Shown: piece after piece, positions 33,753 to 43,691 of the stretch
Numbering within the stretch: the first letter of the stretch is position 1
Layout: every line of letters begins with the position of its first letter
Position numbers and translations under genes: made by a program
Assembly: GCF_040703035.1 (NCBI RefSeq)
Contig: NZ_CP159996.1
Location: 902,001 to 966,000, forward strand
DNA from: Terribacillus aidingensis
Lineage (GTDB): Bacteria; Bacillota; Bacilli; Bacillales; Amphibacillaceae
Direction of reading: 5' to 3'
DNA length: 64,000 bases
Notes under the pieces: model-generated
Seen by the model: only the letters and a program-made list of their open reading frames with translations
Databases searched by the model: none
What the model was told of the DNA's origin: nothing

Positions 33753-35651
33753 ATGATGAATATATTGGATAAGGTACAGCAGTATCGCCAGGAACAAGAG
33801 AAGCTCCACTGGGAAGGAACGCTCGCTGATTATCTGCGTTTGTTGAAAGACCGGCCTTATCTTGCTCAATCTGCACATTCCCGTGTATATAATATGATCA
33901 AGCATAAAGGCATTGAAGAAGAAGATGGTGTGAAAAAATATAGCTTCTTCAAGGATGCATTATTCGGTTTGGAAGAACCGCTTGAAAAGCTGGTAGAAGA
34001 ATACTTCCATCCGGCAGCTCGGAGACTGGATGTACGCAAACGGATTCTTCTGCTCATGGGACCGGTAAGCGGAGGGAAATCCACGCTCGTCAGCCTGCTC
34101 AAACGTGGGCTGGAGGAATATACACTGACAGATGAGGGTGCAGTTTATGCCATAAAAGGCTGCCCGATGCATGAGGATCCGCTCCATCTTATTCCTGCTC
34201 ATCTTCGCAAGGAATTCGAGGACGAATATGGAATCCGGATTGAGGGGAATCTTTCCCCATTAAATCTAATGCGTCTGGAAGAAGAGTATGATGGAAGAAT
34301 AGAAGATGTCATTGTTGAACGGATTTTCTTTTCCGAAGATAAACGATCAGGAATCGGTACATTTAGTCCTTCCGATCCAAAATCACAGGATATTGCCGAC
34401 TTGACTGGTTCCATTGATTTCTCCACAATCGCGGAATATGGATCAGAATCGGATCCCAGGGCTTATCGCTTTGACGGAGAGCTCAACAAAGCCAATCGCG
34501 GCTTGATGGAATTTCAGGAAATGCTGAAATGCGACGAGAAGTTTCTTTGGCATTTGCTTTCATTGACGCAGGAAGGCAACTTCAAAGCCGGCCGCTTTGC
34601 GTTAATCAGTGCGGATGAATTAATCGTGGCGCACACGAACGAATCAGAGTATCGTTCATTTATTTCCAATAAGAAGAATGAAGCATTGCATTCCCGGATG
34701 ATCGTCATGCCGGTTCCTTATAATCTTAAGGTGGATGAAGAAGAGAAAATCTATCAGAAGATGATCTCGGAAAGTGATATTAAGGATGTCCATATCGCAC
34801 CGCACACACTGAAGATTGCTGCGATGTTCACAATTCTTACGAGATTGAAAGAATCGAACCAAGGCGGTATCAGCCTGCTGAAGAAAATGCATCTTTATAA
34901 TGGGAAGCAGCTGGAAGGATTCAGCGACGCAGATATCCAGGAACTGAAAAAAGAACACAGCGATGAAGGGATGAGCGGCATTGATCCGCGCTATGTGATC
35001 AACCGAATTTCCAGTACGATCATTAAAAAGGAAATGCGTTCGATCAGTGCATTGGATGTACTTCGTTCCTTGAAGGATGGCCTTAGCAGTCATGCATCCA
35101 TATCGAAAGAAGACCGCGAACGTTACTTGAACTACATCGCAGTAGCACGTAAGGAATATGATGAAATTGCGAAGAAAGAAGTACAGAAAGCATTCGTCTA
35201 TTCTTATGAAGAATCAGCTAAAACATTGATGGATAACTATCTGGATAATGTAGAAGCTTATTGTAATAAGACAAAACTGCATGATCCGCTGACAGGGGAG
35301 GAAATGCCTTCTGATGAAAAGCTGATGCGTTCCATCGAGGAGCAAATTGGGATTTCGGAGAATGCGAAGAAAGCTTTCCGTGAAGAAATCCTTATCCGAA
35401 TCTCGGCGTATGCACGTAAAGGGAAAAAGTTCGACTATCAATCCCATGAACGGCTTAGGGAAGCAATCCAGAAAAAGCTGTTTGCTGATCTGAAGGATGT
35501 AGTAAAGATCACAACGTCCACAAAAACGCCAGATGAGCAGCAGTTGAAGAAAATGAATGAAGTAGTCGCAACATTGATCGATGAATATGATTATAATTCC
35601 ACATCGGCAAACGACCTGCTCCGCTATGTAGGAAGTTTGTTGAACAGATAA
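33753..35651 (+). CDS. prkA: PrkA family serine protein kinase / AAA+ protein
   Basis: The 632-residue product matches PrkA (E. coli YeaG). It has an N-terminal AAA-like domain with Walker A LLMGPVSGGKST (about 95-106), SPLNLMRLEEEYDGRIED, FSPSDPKSQDIADLTGS and the LMEFQEMLKCDEKFLWHLL sensor region, and a C-terminal PrkA kinase-like domain (about 380-632). It phosphorylates an endogenous protein in B. subtilis; ATPase/Lon-like protease activity has also been reported. It is cytosolic or spore inner coat-associated. It is functionally linked with YhbH (DUF444), here 16 kb downstream. The SD GGAGGT lies 6 bases before ATG 33753. Confidence 0.94.
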   Translation: MMNILDKVQQYRQEQEKLHWEGTLADYLRLLKDRPYLAQSAHSRVYNMIKHKGIEEEDGVKKYSFFKDALFGLEEPLEKLVEEYFHPAARRLDVRKRILLLMGPVSGGKSTLVSLLKRGLEEYTLTDEGAVYAIKGCPMHEDPLHLIPAHLRKEFEDEYGIRIEGNLSPLNLMRLEEEYDGRIEDVIVERIFFSEDKRSGIGTFSPSDPKSQDIADLTGSIDFSTIAEYGSESDPRAYRFDGELNKANRGLMEFQEMLKCDEKFLWHLLSLTQEGNFKAGRFALISADELIVAHTNESEYRSFISNKKNEALHSRMIVMPVPYNLKVDEEEKIYQKMISESDIKDVHIAPHTLKIAAMFTILTRLKESNQGGISLLKKMHLYNGKQLEGFSDADIQELKKEHSDEGMSGIDPRYVINRISSTIIKKEMRSISALDVLRSLKDGLSSHASISKEDRERYLNYIAVARKEYDEIAKKEVQKAFVYSYEESAKTLMDNYLDNVEAYCNKTKLHDPLTGEEMPSDEKLMRSIEEQIGISENAKKAFREEILIRISAYARKGKKFDYQSHERLREAIQKKLFADLKDVVKITTSTKTPDEQQLKKMNEVVATLIDEYDYNSTSANDLLRYVGSLLNR

Positions 35652-35654
35652 TAG

Positions 35655-35683
35655 ATAAGCCGCCGGGATCCCGGCGGCTTATT
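35655..35683. terminator. Bidirectional terminator, perfect palindrome
   Basis: ATAAGCCGCCGGGA and TCCCGGCGGCTTAT are perfect 14-base arms centred on GGGATCCC. The hairpin lies between convergent prkA and the TauE/SafE gene. Confidence 0.88.
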
Positions 35684-35691
35684 TATGTGAT

Positions 35692-36462
35692 TTATGCAGA
35701 TAATAGTAAGAAACCTGCAAATATCGGAAGCAATACCATCGCTGTCTTCAAGTAGACTGGACGAACACGTTTTGTGAATTTGGCTCCGACATAGGAACCG
35801 ATCATCGTTCCTGCAACTACTTCCAATAGTAATTTGATATCAAGGAAACCGAGCTGTGCATAGCCGACTCCGCCAGCCAAGGCGATTGGAATAATGATCA
35901 TCATCGTTGTGCCTGCTGATTGCTGCGCGGACAGTCCGAGCAGGATAAGCAGTCCAATTTGGATGAATGGAGCAGAACCTATACCGAACAATCCGGATAG
36001 TGCACCTGTAATAATACCGAGCAATGCAGCGGAAATGAAATAAACAAGTTTGTTCTGGTAGATGAATGCACTTACTGTATTTTCTTTGTTGGAAGGTTTG
36101 CCCATCAGCAAAAGACGAATACATAGAACTACACCCGATAATACGAGCATTCCGGCTGTAAGGTAATTCAGGATATCTTCCGGGATGATTCCGGAAAAAT
36201 GAGAACTGATGAAGGCGCCAACTGCACCGAAAATACCAATGATCAAACCAGCCCGCAAAGTGACATTTCCTTCCCGGTAGTGACTGACTGCACCCGAGAA
36301 TGATGAAAACAGCATTGATGTAAGAGCAGTGCCTAACGCTACGTGAATCGGGAAACCGAACAGCACTGTCAGGATGCTGATGATGAACCCAGATCCCCCG
36401 GCACCGACAAAGCCGACGATAAGACCCGCGGCAATCATGATAAGGATAATTTCAATAGCCAT
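35692..36462 (-). CDS. Sulphite exporter TauE/SafE family protein
   Basis: The 256-residue membrane protein has seven to eight helices in two inverted halves, each beginning with a glycine-rich motif (AAGLIVGFVGAGGSGFIISIL and IITGALSGLFGIGSAPFIQIGLLI). This is the TauE/SafE pattern. Family members export sulphite, sulphoacetate or other small organosulphur anions, and some are importers; substrate is unknown. It is divergent from a LysR-type regulator, which probably controls it. The start has GAGGGAAGTAGT upstream. Confidence 0.88.
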   Translation of the reverse strand: MAIEIILIMIAAGLIVGFVGAGGSGFIISILTVLFGFPIHVALGTALTSMLFSSFSGAVSHYREGNVTLRAGLIIGIFGAVGAFISSHFSGIIPEDILNYLTAGMLVLSGVVLCIRLLLMGKPSNKENTVSAFIYQNKLVYFISAALLGIITGALSGLFGIGSAPFIQIGLLILLGLSAQQSAGTTMMIIIPIALAGGVGYAQLGFLDIKLLLEVVAGTMIGSYVGAKFTKRVRPVYLKTAMVLLPIFAGFLLLSA

Positions 36463-36495
36463 ACTACTTCCCTCATTTCTTGTTGTACTTTTAGT

Positions 36496-36524
36496 TAACC
36501 ATACTGAAATGGTATTGTATAATG
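36496..36524 (+). promoter_or_regulatory. SigA-type promoter of the LysR gene
   Basis: TTAACC (36496-36501), exactly 17 bases, TATAAT (36519-36524). It lies in the 106-bp divergent region shared with the TauE/SafE gene, where the LysR protein would also bind. Confidence 0.6.
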
Positions 36525-36568
36525 CATAAATAACATATAAAACATGCAGGAAAGGTATGGTTTAGCTT

Positions 36569-37453
36569 ATGGAATGGCAGCAGTTAGTTTATTTCAAGGA
36601 AGTAGCGGAGCGGGAGCACTATCTTCAGGCAGCAAAGGCTTTAGCCATCTCTCAGCCTGCCTTGAGCCGGTCGATTCAGAAGCTGGAGGAGCAACTGGGA
36701 GTCCAGCTTTTTGAGAAAAGGGGTCGAGGAATTGTTCGCAGCCTGTACGGGGAAGCTTTTTATATACATGCAGTCAAAATATTAGAAGAAATGGACAAGG
36801 CTGAAAAACACATACGGAAAATGAAGGATCCGCAGTATGGGGAAATTACGCTTGGATTTATGAGATCGCAGGGACTCCAGCATATCCCCCGACTGTTGAA
36901 GCAATATAAAGAGATATATCCTTCCGTCGAGTTCTCTCTGAACCAAGGCTCAACGGAAGAGCTGATCAACCAGTTAAGGGAAGGGAAGCTTGATTTATGT
37001 ATCTGTAATATGGATCAAGGGGTAGAAGGGCTATCCTGGCGAAAGCTGTGGACAGATCAGCTTTATGTATATGTATCTGATACACACCCGCTCGCAAATG
37101 AAGAGCAGCTGGGATTAAAGCAGATAGAAGACGAGCCCTTTCTGCTTATTCGCCCAGGCTACAGTGCCCGGATGATGTTTGAACAGATAGTCGAAAAATA
37201 TGGATTGGAACCGAAAGTGGCGTTCGAAAGTGAGGATATGATGACAATTCTGGGTTTTGTCGCGGCAGGACAGGGCATTGCCCTGCTTCCATCCTTGGAG
37301 GCACTTCATATGCATCATGTCAGAAGCATCCCGCTCATCGAACCGACAGAAAGGCAAATTGGTGTGGCTTGGCGCGAGGGAAGTGTACGATCTCCTGCAA
37401 GTGAGCATTTTATTGAACAGATTATCACGTACTCAACAAAATTTGGAGAATAA
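36569..37453 (+). CDS. LysR family transcriptional regulator
   Basis: The 294-residue LTTR has an N-terminal winged helix (about 1-60: MEWQQLVYFKEVAEREHYLQ, SQPALSRSIQKLEEQLGVQLF) and a C-terminal periplasmic-binding-like effector domain (about 90-290: GEITLGFMRSQGLQHIPRLL, FVAAGQGIALLPSLEAL). It is close to the YwbI/CysL/GltC-like branch in pattern, but the effector cannot be read from sequence. It is divergent from the TauE/SafE exporter gene, the usual location of an LTTR and its target. SD AGGAAAGG is a rather long 12 bases from ATG 36569. Confidence 0.9.
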   Translation: MEWQQLVYFKEVAEREHYLQAAKALAISQPALSRSIQKLEEQLGVQLFEKRGRGIVRSLYGEAFYIHAVKILEEMDKAEKHIRKMKDPQYGEITLGFMRSQGLQHIPRLLKQYKEIYPSVEFSLNQGSTEELINQLREGKLDLCICNMDQGVEGLSWRKLWTDQLYVYVSDTHPLANEEQLGLKQIEDEPFLLIRPGYSARMMFEQIVEKYGLEPKVAFESEDMMTILGFVAAGQGIALLPSLEALHMHHVRSIPLIEPTERQIGVAWREGSVRSPASEHFIEQIITYSTKFGE

Positions 37454-37481
37454 AGCGGCTTGATGTCGCTTTATTTTTTTC
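37449..37481 (+). terminator. Terminator of the LysR gene
   Basis: AATAAAGCG and CGCTTTATT pair around a 9-base loop, followed by T residues, overlapping the stop codon. Confidence 0.85.
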
Positions 37482-37610
37482 TGATTAACACTTTAGCATA
37501 TTTTGTCGAAGTGTTATGACAACAATTTACAATCTCTTCATTGATCCTTAATACATAAACTCTAGAATGAATGCGGGGAGACAATCCCGATAAAAGATAG
37601 GGGGAGCTAT

Positions 37611-40600
37611 ATGAAGCGTTCATATCGAATGGCTGCTGGTCTCAGCGCATGTTTGCTGCTCATGCAGACAGTTGTACCCGCATCCATTCCAGCCGTAAAT
37701 GCAGAGGAAAAGATTAGGGAAGAAAAGGTTTCTATCACAGAAGTCTACGGCAGCGAGAAACAAGGTGCTAATGGTTTATCTTTTATCGAAGTACATAATG
37801 GAACAAAAGAGGCGAAATCCTGGAAGGATCTTAACATCATATACACAACCGACCAGGAGCAAAAACTTACAGTTCAAGAACAAGAGGAGCAAATTCCGGC
37901 AGACGGCTATGCAGTACTTGCTCTGGACAAAGAGGCAACCGTCGAAGTTTTCAACAGTCATTTCGGTACGGAATTAACAGACGCAGCATTCACCACCGTG
38001 ACAGACCCCTACATATTCACAGACGATGAACAGCAGCTTTCCATAACTGATACAACAACCGAGCAGACCTCCGTTTCTGTTTTCCATTTCCAAGACGTGG
38101 AGCAGGCAGAAAGTATCCACTTTGCTAATAATCAAGAGACACCCACCATCCTGGCAGCACCATCGCCAGGATCTGAAAAGATAGAGCAAGCTGAACAGGA
38201 AGAAACAGTGGAAGACTCGGAGCAGGAATCTCCTGAGGAAGATGTGAAGGAAGCACCTGCTGCAGAAGGACAAGAGTCTGTTCCAGCATCTGAGTCAGAG
38301 ACGAAGGCCCAGGAACAAGAAGAACAAGCTGATGCTGAAGGTAAGGAACAGCCAGCTGAAGAGACCGAAGAGCAGACTGAAAAAGGTGAACAAGAGAAAG
38401 CAGCAGAAACGGATGAACCAGCCCAGGAGGAGCAACCTGAGCAGCCTGCACTCGTTCATGAAGCGATTACCAATGCCGATAGCAGCGAGGATCTTACTAT
38501 CACTGCATCTATTGAAAACGGAAATGCAAATTCCGCAGTACTTACATATGTTACTGCTCCTGGAATGATCGAACGAAAGGTCGACATGACAGACAAAGGT
38601 GATGGCAATTGGGAAGCTGTCGTTCCGAAAGAGGTGCTATGGAGCCCGACGTTCCAATACAGCATTGATGTGGTTAGTGGAGATGCACCGCTCCGCTTTC
38701 CTGAAAGTGGATTTCAGAGCATACAAGTAGCAATTGCCGAGCCTGATCCGCAGACACAGCCGCCGGTCCTTATCACGGAAATCGTTCCAGACAGTGATAA
38801 TATCAGCGGTGCTGATGCGTATGAATTCATCGAGGTTTATAACAACTCCGATCAATCGATGGATTTGAAGGATTATAAACTTTCCTATCAATATCCTGAT
38901 GGAAGGCAGACAGATTGGGATATCGATCGATCTGTCACATTGGAGCCAAAGGGTAAGGTTGTCATCTGGATCAAGAATGGTGCGAACCAGTCACTTGGGC
39001 TAGCTGATTTTAACAGCCATTATCAGACTGATTTGACAGAAGACCAAATAATCGAAATTAACAATGATGGAATGGCAAATGGATCAGCTCGTACCATTGC
39101 ATTCCAAACTGACAGCGGAGCACAGCTTGCAGCAGCAAGCTACAATGACTCAGAAGGAATCGATGATACGTTTCCAAATCAAGGAATCACGTACAAAGCT
39201 TCCGGTACCGCGCAAATGAAGAAGGTGGGATTGCAGCTGAACGCTTCACCTGGCGCTTTGATTGATGGACAAGTTCCAGCAGAAACCGTCAAGGTCGAAA
39301 AAGATGAAACAGCTCCGGAAATTAGTCATGAACCGGTGAAAACAGTTACCATTCCTGCACCGCTTCAAATTGAAGCTGCCATAAAGGAAGAGAATTTCAT
39401 TCAGCATGTGACGCTTTATATCAAAAAAGAGGGAACGGATGAATTCGAGCAATATAGCATGCAGCACACAGGAGAACTATATAAAGCTGAAATTCCTACT
39501 GCTGAACTGGAAGCAGGAACGCTGGAATATTATATTGAAACATCCGATGGTTTCAACAGTTCCAAAACAGATACTTTTAAAGTGGAAGTGAAAAAGCCGG
39601 ATACTGATTTTTCTGTGCTCCCTTCTTTATTAGTAACAGAATTGGTGCCCGATTCTTCTAATGTAAATGGAGCGGACGGATTTGAATTCATCGAAGTTTA
39701 CAACAATACGACAGCTCCGGTCGATATGCAGGATTATGATTTGACGTATGTATATCCGGATACGAGAGTGACCGCTTGGAAGCCGGACGAAAGCCCAGTC
39801 ATCCAGCCTGGGGAGACTGCTGTATTCTGGATTATCAACGGTTCCAATAATGATTTGACTGCTGATGATTTTAATAATAATTACAGCACGAATTTAACCC
39901 TCGGCGAAAACTTGTTCAAAGTACAGTCAGGCGGGATGGCAAATGGCGACCAGCGAGGAATCGGTGTAGCAACAAAGACTGGAAGTACAATTGCAATGGC
40001 AACGTATAACGAGGTGTCAGGCGTCAAAGACACTGTTGCCAATATGGGAATCAACTTCAAGTATCCGCTTGATGGCTCGACAAATATGTTGAAGCTGAAT
40101 GCTGGTACCATACTGGGTACTCCTGGAACTGTCACTTCTGATCAAGTTCCCGGCGAACCTATTCAAGTGGAAGAAGATAGCGTAGCACCAGAAGTGAAGG
40201 ATCTGACGGACAAAGATACCATCAATCAAACAGAAGATCTGCAGATCTTTGCTGAAGCTTCTGATGATAAAGCTGTCAAACGTGTATCCGTATTCTATCG
40301 TACTGATGACACCACAGATTATAAGAGAGTTGATTTAACCAAAAACGAACAGACAGGCTACTACCATCATACGGTTTACACACCAGAGCTGATTGCAAAG
40401 GACTATGTGGAATATTACGTGGCTGCAACAGATGGTTTCAATGAAACAAAAACAGAACCAAAGCGTGTCAGTATTGAACGCGATCAAAAAGAATCCAGCC
40501 CGCGTTTGAATGTGGAGGAAGGACAGCTCATTTCTGGAACATATAAGCTAAAAGCGACTTCTGATAACGCAGATCAAGAAACAGCATTGCTGATTGACGG

Positions 40601-43385
40601 AAAAGAAGTTGAGCAGACAAACAAAGCATTGGAAACAGAAGCTTATTTCGCATTTGATGTGAATGGAATCAATACGTATTTCCAAAATGCAGTTGTACAA
40701 GATGGGGAAGTGCTGCGTATATTCGATGACTGGATCGATACGTACACGACAATTACTGTTCCCGTTGACCCGGATACGCTGAAGGAAGGAAAGAATACAA
40801 TCAGTATCCATGCCGGAAACAAAGCCTCTCCGTTCCAGCTTGAATCTCCGGAAAACCGGGATGACTTTGATGCGAAGAATGTCCGTCTTGTTTTAGGAGA
40901 TGGAACTGTCTTGTATGATCCGGCGTTTGCAGATCCAAATCAAGTAATTGATATTGGAGATAACGGTAATTATCGTCCGGTTCAAGACTTTACTTTCACC
41001 ATCCAGCCCGATAAATTCCAGGCAAATGCATATGAATGGGATACGACGAAAACAGAAGATGGTACACACACGATTGAAGCTAAGGATGGAGAAGCATCTG
41101 ACAAAGTTTCCGTGACTGTTGACAATACTGTGCCAGTCATTGAAACAGCAATGGAAGATGGGAAATCGTACAAAGGACCATTCACGATTGATGCCAGTGC
41201 AGAAGATGCTTTGAGCGGTCTTGATAGGCTTACTGCAGAACTTGATGGAGAAGAAATTCAGCTTCCTTATGAGACTTCTTCTGCAGCCTTAGCTGCTGGC
41301 GATCATCAGCTTCTGCTGCGTGCAGTTGATAAAGCTGGAAATGAAGAGGTTCGTACAATTAATTTCTCTACTCCTGAAGAGCAGCCTGCAGCTCCAGAAT
41401 TGATCAAACCGGAAGATGAAGCGGGTAATGTCGGGAAAAATCCGGAGCTTGAAGTCAAAGTGACAGATCCTACCGGAGATGATATGGACGTTACTTTCTA
41501 TCAAGGACATAAATATAAAGTCAGCCAAGATAGTGAAATCAAAGCGTACAAGAATGCAGCCGATTACGAGCCGCCATCTGACTACGCGCCAGACGGGGAA
41601 GAAGCATTCAGCAGCGAGGATATCGATAAGGTTGCGGATGTAGATGACAAGTATTTAATTAACGACAGTGAGACGCAGTTCCCTTACCATCGATTTGAGG
41701 TTCCTGTTTCCAAGGATGTTGACGAAAAGAATGTCGTCGAAGTCAATTGGAGCGGTAATTCCCTGCCAGGACGCAAGGTTTCCATGTATGCGTGGAATCA
41801 TCAGGAAGAAGATTGGCAGCTGATTGATTATAAAGTAGCAGGAGATGAGGACTTCGATTTGCAAGGATCCGTAAATGTCGATGCCTTTGTAAAAGACTAC
41901 AAGATCAATGTCCTGATTCAAGATGAAATTGCAATTGAAGATGAAGATTATGATTATAGTTTCGTCTGGATGTCTGATACGCAGTATTATTCCGAGAGTT
42001 ATCCGCATATTTACAACGAACAAGTGAATTGGATAGCGGAAAACAAAGACAAACTTAATATTGATTATGTAATGCATACTGGTGATTTGGTGAACTTCTC
42101 AGATCAGGAATATCAATGGGAAGTCGCAGATAAGGCGATGCAAGTATTGGATGACGCAGGGGTTCCTTACGGCGTCTTGGCCGGGAACCATGATGTGGAG
42201 CAGAAGAGTAATGACTATACAGATTACTACCGTTATTTCGGAGAGGATCGTTTCAAAGATAAACCTTGGTACGGCGGTTCTTATAAGAATAACAGAGGAC
42301 ATTATGATCTGATCTCCTCTAATGGCAATGACTATATTATGGTCTATCTTGGCTGGGGCATAGATGATGAAGGTATTGCATGGGCGGATGAGGTTCTTAA
42401 AGCACATCCGGATCGGAAGGCGATTCTGAACTTCCATGAATATTTGCTGTCATCTGGTAACCGTCATCCAGTGGGTGAAAAGCTCTATCAGGAGCTTGTT
42501 CTGGATAATGAAAATGTGTTCGCTGTCCTATGTGGCCACTATCATGCTGCAGACATGCTCGTGGATGAAATTGATGACGATGGCGATGGTGTAACCGATC
42601 GCAAAGTCTATCAAATGCTTGCCGATTACCAGGCAGGTCCTGAAGGCGGTCAAGGTTACATGCGCATCTTGCTCTTTGATGCAGAAACAGATCAAATCAA
42701 AGTAAAAACATACTCTCCATATATGGATGATTACAACTATTATGATGAGGATGAATTCCCGGGAACGGACGAGTTCTCTATCGGGCTTGAATTGGATGCT
42801 CAAAAGAAACGTGTAGCTACTAACTATGTAGAAGTGAATGTATTCGGCACGAAGGAAATAGGGAAAGCGGAAGATGTTAAAAGCGGAGAAACTGCTTCTG
42901 TTACATGGGATGGATTGACCTCTGACCATGAATATGCCTGGTATGCTGTCGCAGAGGATGCGCATGGCGGGAAGACGAAGTCCGATATTTGGACGTTCAC
43001 TACTGGCGGGGGAGCGCCTGCCCCTGGAGACAATGGGAACGAACCGCCTGCAGAAAATCCACCAGGAGATGATGGAGACAGCGGGCAAGAAGATCCGATA
43101 ATCGGCGGTGGAGAGAATCCACCTGAAGATACCGGAGAGAAACCTGATGGGAACAGTCAAAATGGAAATACGAATCTACCAGTGAATCAAACACAGCCTT
43201 CGGGTGACAATACAGCGAAGAATGTATCGCCTGTACCTGCAGATTCTAAAAAAGGGACACCATTCGGCGGGATTCTCCCTGATACTGCAAGTCAGCTGTT
43301 TAATTATTTGTTGGCTGGTGCTGCACTGCTTCTATTAGGCGGAACCTTGTATTGGTTTAATAAAAGAAGAACAGCAAATAAATAA
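37611..43385 (+). CDS. Wall-anchored lamin-tail / metallophosphoesterase surface protein with LPDTA sorting signal
   Basis: This 1924-residue exported protein has a signal peptide (1-31, ending PAVNA), then a first lamin-tail domain (about 40-180), a Glu/Gln/Ala-rich linker (about 190-290) and two near-duplicate lamin-tail domains (about 384-520, VLITEIVPDSDNISGADAYE; about 670-810, LLVTELVPDSSNVNGADGFE). Ig-like segments (about 565-660, 860-960 and 970-1260) follow. A calcineurin-like phosphoesterase domain (about 1445-1690) has VWMSDTQYY, HTGDLVNFS, AGNHDVEQ and CGHYHAADM. A fibronectin-III-like stretch, a Pro/Gly/Asn-rich wall spacer (about 1800-1885), LPDTA (near 1889-1893), a membrane helix and KRR end the protein. 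LPDTA rather than LPXTG suggests a class D-type sortase; none is in the window. It is monocistronic. The substrate may be nucleic acid, nucleotide or teichoic acid phosphodiester. Confidence 0.88.
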   Translation: MKRSYRMAAGLSACLLLMQTVVPASIPAVNAEEKIREEKVSITEVYGSEKQGANGLSFIEVHNGTKEAKSWKDLNIIYTTDQEQKLTVQEQEEQIPADGYAVLALDKEATVEVFNSHFGTELTDAAFTTVTDPYIFTDDEQQLSITDTTTEQTSVSVFHFQDVEQAESIHFANNQETPTILAAPSPGSEKIEQAEQEETVEDSEQESPEEDVKEAPAAEGQESVPASESETKAQEQEEQADAEGKEQPAEETEEQTEKGEQEKAAETDEPAQEEQPEQPALVHEAITNADSSEDLTITASIENGNANSAVLTYVTAPGMIERKVDMTDKGDGNWEAVVPKEVLWSPTFQYSIDVVSGDAPLRFPESGFQSIQVAIAEPDPQTQPPVLITEIVPDSDNISGADAYEFIEVYNNSDQSMDLKDYKLSYQYPDGRQTDWDIDRSVTLEPKGKVVIWIKNGANQSLGLADFNSHYQTDLTEDQIIEINNDGMANGSARTIAFQTDSGAQLAAASYNDSEGIDDTFPNQGITYKASGTAQMKKVGLQLNASPGALIDGQVPAETVKVEKDETAPEISHEPVKTVTIPAPLQIEAAIKEENFIQHVTLYIKKEGTDEFEQYSMQHTGELYKAEIPTAELEAGTLEYYIETSDGFNSSKTDTFKVEVKKPDTDFSVLPSLLVTELVPDSSNVNGADGFEFIEVYNNTTAPVDMQDYDLTYVYPDTRVTAWKPDESPVIQPGETAVFWIINGSNNDLTADDFNNNYSTNLTLGENLFKVQSGGMANGDQRGIGVATKTGSTIAMATYNEVSGVKDTVANMGINFKYPLDGSTNMLKLNAGTILGTPGTVTSDQVPGEPIQVEEDSVAPEVKDLTDKDTINQTEDLQIFAEASDDKAVKRVSVFYRTDDTTDYKRVDLTKNEQTGYYHHTVYTPELIAKDYVEYYVAATDGFNETKTEPKRVSIERDQKESSPRLNVEEGQLISGTYKLKATSDNADQETALLIDGKEVEQTNKALETEAYFAFDVNGINTYFQNAVVQDGEVLRIFDDWIDTYTTITVPVDPDTLKEGKNTISIHAGNKASPFQLESPENRDDFDAKNVRLVLGDGTVLYDPAFADPNQVIDIGDNGNYRPVQDFTFTIQPDKFQANAYEWDTTKTEDGTHTIEAKDGEASDKVSVTVDNTVPVIETAMEDGKSYKGPFTIDASAEDALSGLDRLTAELDGEEIQLPYETSSAALAAGDHQLLLRAVDKAGNEEVRTINFSTPEEQPAAPELIKPEDEAGNVGKNPELEVKVTDPTGDDMDVTFYQGHKYKVSQDSEIKAYKNAADYEPPSDYAPDGEEAFSSEDIDKVADVDDKYLINDSETQFPYHRFEVPVSKDVDEKNVVEVNWSGNSLPGRKVSMYAWNHQEEDWQLIDYKVAGDEDFDLQGSVNVDAFVKDYKINVLIQDEIAIEDEDYDYSFVWMSDTQYYSESYPHIYNEQVNWIAENKDKLNIDYVMHTGDLVNFSDQEYQWEVADKAMQVLDDAGVPYGVLAGNHDVEQKSNDYTDYYRYFGEDRFKDKPWYGGSYKNNRGHYDLISSNGNDYIMVYLGWGIDDEGIAWADEVLKAHPDRKAILNFHEYLLSSGNRHPVGEKLYQELVLDNENVFAVLCGHYHAADMLVDEIDDDGDGVTDRKVYQMLADYQAGPEGGQGYMRILLFDAETDQIKVKTYSPYMDDYNYYDEDEFPGTDEFSIGLELDAQKKRVATNYVEVNVFGTKEIGKAEDVKSGETASVTWDGLTSDHEYAWYAVAEDAHGGKTKSDIWTFTTGGGAPAPGDNGNEPPAENPPGDDGDSGQEDPIIGGGENPPEDTGEKPDGNSQNGNTNLPVNQTQPSGDNTAKNVSPVPADSKKGTPFGGILPDTASQLFNYLLAGAALLLLGGTLYWFNKRRTANK

Positions 43386-43392
43386 AGCTGGA

Positions 43393-43430
43393 GGATAAAT
43401 GGAAAATAACTATCCATTTATCCTTTTTTA
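43393..43430 (+). terminator. Terminator of the LPDTA surface protein gene
   Basis: GGATAAATGG and CCATTTATCC pair around an 11-base AT-rich loop, followed by T6. Confidence 0.85.
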
Positions 43431-43471
43431 ATTTAAAAAAGCAATGTTTTTTTCTTGCTGAAACAAAAATG

Positions 43472-43550
43472 TAAAAACGCTTTCAAAATGATGATATTTA
43501 TGAAAGGTATTTATATAAACCCTTATATATCAATGAAGAAAGCGTTTTAA
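43472..43550. promoter_or_regulatory. Pair of inverted cre-like boxes upstream of odhA
   Basis: AAAACGCTTTC (43474-43484) and its exact reverse complement GAAAGCGTTTT (43538-43548) are 53 bases apart. Each resembles a cre with one or two mismatches from TGWAANCGNTNWCA. The 306-bp gap before odhA holds these, AT-rich sequence and no gene. CcpA-mediated repression with looping is an inference. Confidence 0.4.
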
Positions 43551-43691
43551 AAAATTTCTTGTTTTAGTTGTAAGTTTCGTTTCGTTACGGTATATTGGGA
43601 GTGTGAAATCGCAACAAGCCACTTAAAAAAATTTCCAATTTCAAAGCCTTTGCTATTCTAAAAAAAGTTACTTCTATTGGGGGGAACAGTC

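Noticed and set aside
42528..43160. 210-codon open frame antisense to the surface protein
   Set aside because: Shadow of the Asp/Glu-rich coding strand; hydrophobic Ile/Phe-rich translation without SD.
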